Shown: positions 60,738 to 64,000 of the stretch, in pieces | How positions within the stretch are numbered: position 1 is the first letter of the stretch | Layout of the letters: each line of letters opens with the position of its first letter | Assembly (NCBI GenBank): GCA_963674835.2 | Contig: CAXXKC010000001.1 | Span: 682,001-746,000, forward strand | Length of the DNA stretch: 64,000 nt | From: G963674835 sp963674835 | GTDB taxonomy: Bacteria; Planctomycetota; Planctomycetia; Pirellulales; Thermoguttaceae | Direction of reading: 5' to 3' | Notes under the pieces: model-generated | What the model saw: only the letters and a program-made list of their open reading frames with translations | The model's database searches: none | Told to the model about the DNA's origin: nothing | Made by a program: the position numbers and the translations under genes

Positions 60738-62174
60738 CTAAGTCAGGTGAAGCAACGAGAGCTGCGCACAACAGGACTCCTCGCCATCCCAGCAATAGGT
60801 ACATAGCCGGCTTTTCGGCAGGCCGATTGCCATGACCAAATCGCCGAGCTTCTGGTACTTCAGCGACGTCAACCCCAGTTGCTGGCGTATCCGCTCAACC
60901 ATGGTGGCGTGCCGCTGAGAGGCAGGATCCGCGTAGTCCCCCAGGTGTTGGTCGTCTTCGCCTTCGAGCTCCTTGATTGCCTTGCGGGCTGCCAGATCCA
61001 GTTCCGACTTGGATCGTGAGAAGTTCAGAAACTTGCAGCCGTAAACGAGCGGGGGACAGGCCGGTCGCATGTGGACTTCTCGAGCGCCACAGTCAAAAAG
61101 CCGGCGGATTGTGTCTCGCAGTTGTGTGCCGCGCACGATCGAATCCTCGCAGAACAACACCCGCTTTCCCTGAATCAATTCGCGGATGGGAATGAGCTTC
61201 ATTCGAGCGACCAGGTCGCGGACGCGTTGTTCCTGAGGCATGAAACTCCGTGGCCAGGTCGGCGTGTATTTCACGAAGGGCCGCCCGTAGGGTATGCCGG
61301 AGCCGTTTGCGTAGCCGATGGCGTGCCCCGTGCCGGAGTCGGGAATGCCCGCCACGAGGTCAATCTGGCGATCGTCGGCCCGGGCCAGCGCCGCCCCGCA
61401 ACGATTACGAACCACCTCGACGTTGACCCCTTCATAACACGATGCCGGATAACCGTAGTAGACCCACAGAAACGCGCAGATTTGCGTTTCGGCTCTGGGA
61501 CGGATTAGCGTCTCCACGCCGTCGGGCGTCATCCGCACAATCTCCCCAGGGCCAAGGTAGCGATCGACCTCGTAATCGAGGTTCGGGAAGGCGCAGGTTT
61601 CCAGGGTGGCGGCATAGGCATTCGGCTTGCGGCCGATGACCACAGGCGTGCGGCCCAGGCGGTCGCGCGCAGCGTAGATCGCGTCGTCGGTGAGCAGCAA
61701 GAGGGAACAAGATCCCTCGATCACCTCTTGGGCGCAGCGAATACCCTCCGCAAAACTGCTTTCGCGGTTGATCAAGGTGGCCACCAACTCCGTAGGATTG
61801 ATCCCCGCGCCACCCATTTCGGAGAAGTGGGTGGTCCGCCCGCGAAACGCCTCGGCGGCCAGCTGGTCGAGGTTCAGAATTCGCCCCACGGTGGCGATTA
61901 CGTACGTGCCCAGATGGGACCCGATAATCAGGGGTTGGTCCTCGTAGTCGCTAATGACTCCGATGCCCAGATTTCCGTGCATTCTTTCGAGATCGACCTC
62001 GAACTTGCTGCGGAATTGACTGTTGGTGATGTCGTGGATGACGCGAACGAATCCGTTCTTGCCATTCGTTGCCATCCCGCCGCGCATGGTTCCCAGATGG
62101 CTATGGTAATCGGTACCATAGAACAAGTTGGCGACGCAATCGGTTTTCGAGGCTATACCGAAGAACCCACCCAT
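60738..62174 (-). CDS. PurF-like amidophosphoribosyltransferase lacking the catalytic Cys
   Basis: PurF normally makes 5-phosphoribosylamine from PRPP and glutamine. This 478-residue protein keeps the PRPP site (VLFCEDSIVRGTQLRDTIRR, 339-358) and four cysteines matching the iron-sulfur ligands of the Bacillus type (Cys233, Cys380, Cys458, Cys461). The N-terminus reads MGGFFGIAS, where active PurF has MCGI or a propeptide before Cys1, so the glutaminase nucleophile is Gly. The start is certain: GGGAGG lies before ATG 62174. The glutamine pocket around HSHLGTMRGGMA remains. It lies 24 bases after carB and 11 before asnA. It may use free ammonia or make another product; both are inference. Confidence 0.88.
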   Translation of the reverse strand: MGGFFGIASKTDCVANLFYGTDYHSHLGTMRGGMATNGKNGFVRVIHDITNSQFRSKFEVDLERMHGNLGIGVISDYEDQPLIIGSHLGTYVIATVGRILNLDQLAAEAFRGRTTHFSEMGGAGINPTELVATLINRESSFAEGIRCAQEVIEGSCSLLLLTDDAIYAARDRLGRTPVVIGRKPNAYAATLETCAFPNLDYEVDRYLGPGEIVRMTPDGVETLIRPRAETQICAFLWVYYGYPASCYEGVNVEVVRNRCGAALARADDRQIDLVAGIPDSGTGHAIGYANGSGIPYGRPFVKYTPTWPRSFMPQEQRVRDLVARMKLIPIRELIQGKRVLFCEDSIVRGTQLRDTIRRLFDCGAREVHMRPACPPLVYGCKFLNFSRSKSELDLAARKAIKELEGEDDQHLGDYADPASQRHATMVERIRQQLGLTSLKYQKLGDLVMAIGLPKSRLCTYCWDGEESCCAQLSLLHLT

Positions 62175-62198
62175 GCTCTTCCTCCCTCGCCCATCTTG

Positions 62199-64000
<1,802 letters not shown>

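Overview
The window looks like a chromosomal segment of a planctomycete (Planctomycetota, probably a Pirellulales-type lineage). This rests on gene content: a DUF1559 prepilin-like protein with the H-X9-DG tail, a DUF1080 protein, Tat-exported Gfo/Idh/MocA oxidoreductase and sugar-phosphate-isomerase-like proteins, hopanoid genes, and a TPR/ExbB/ExbD/toroid operon. The DNA is GC-rich and is mostly ordinary housekeeping and secreted-glycan genes. There is no rRNA, no CRISPR array and no intact mobile element. The species cannot be named from the sequence.

Layout. 0-4 kb: an unrecognised small protein, a spermidine-synthase-like methyltransferase and a large secreted low-complexity protein. 4.4-10.5 kb: a charged planctomycete protein translationally coupled to mfd, then a secreted parvulin-type isomerase. 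10.8-14.5 kb: a HEAT-repeat protein, pdxJ, dapA and a GT4 glycosyltransferase. 14.5-22.4 kb: a Tat-exported oxidoreductase, then zwf, glgP and pgm for glycogen and pentose-phosphate metabolism. 22.4-25.1 kb: a minus-strand group hemP / DUF1559 prepilin / secreted CbiX-like chelatase, preceded by a sigma70-like promoter that overlaps a 15-of-19 Fur-box match. 25.3-32 kb: secreted carbohydrate genes (a TIM-barrel isomerase, a PcRGLX/YetA-like protein, DUF5107 plus TPR).

32.3-34.3 kb: hpnH and hpnG, for hopanoid side-chain synthesis. 34.3-41.9 kb: a four-gene minus-strand operon (giant TPR protein, ExbB, ExbD, and a 1000-residue protein with a TonB-like membrane anchor and an alpha/alpha-toroid end). 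42.4-45.8 kb: a TerC family protein, a small beta domain, a double DUF1080 protein and a CBS-pair protein. 45.8-51.2 kb: ispH with a degenerate enolase-superfamily gene, divergent from hpnC-hpnD-hpnE, which make squalene. 51.2-58.6 kb: a small membrane protein, rex, and secreted putative glycoside hydrolases with a ceramidase-like protein. 58.8-59.6 kb: tRNA-Phe followed by decayed integrase and HsdS remnants. 59.7-64 kb: carB (cut by the window end), a PurF-like protein without its catalytic cysteine, and asnA.

Three pieces stand out. One is a TonB-like energised complex with an unusual output domain. One is a putatively iron-regulated hemP/prepilin/chelatase operon. One is a carB-purF-asnA group in which the PurF homologue cannot use glutamine in the normal way. 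All functional statements are from reading sequence only; no database search was run.
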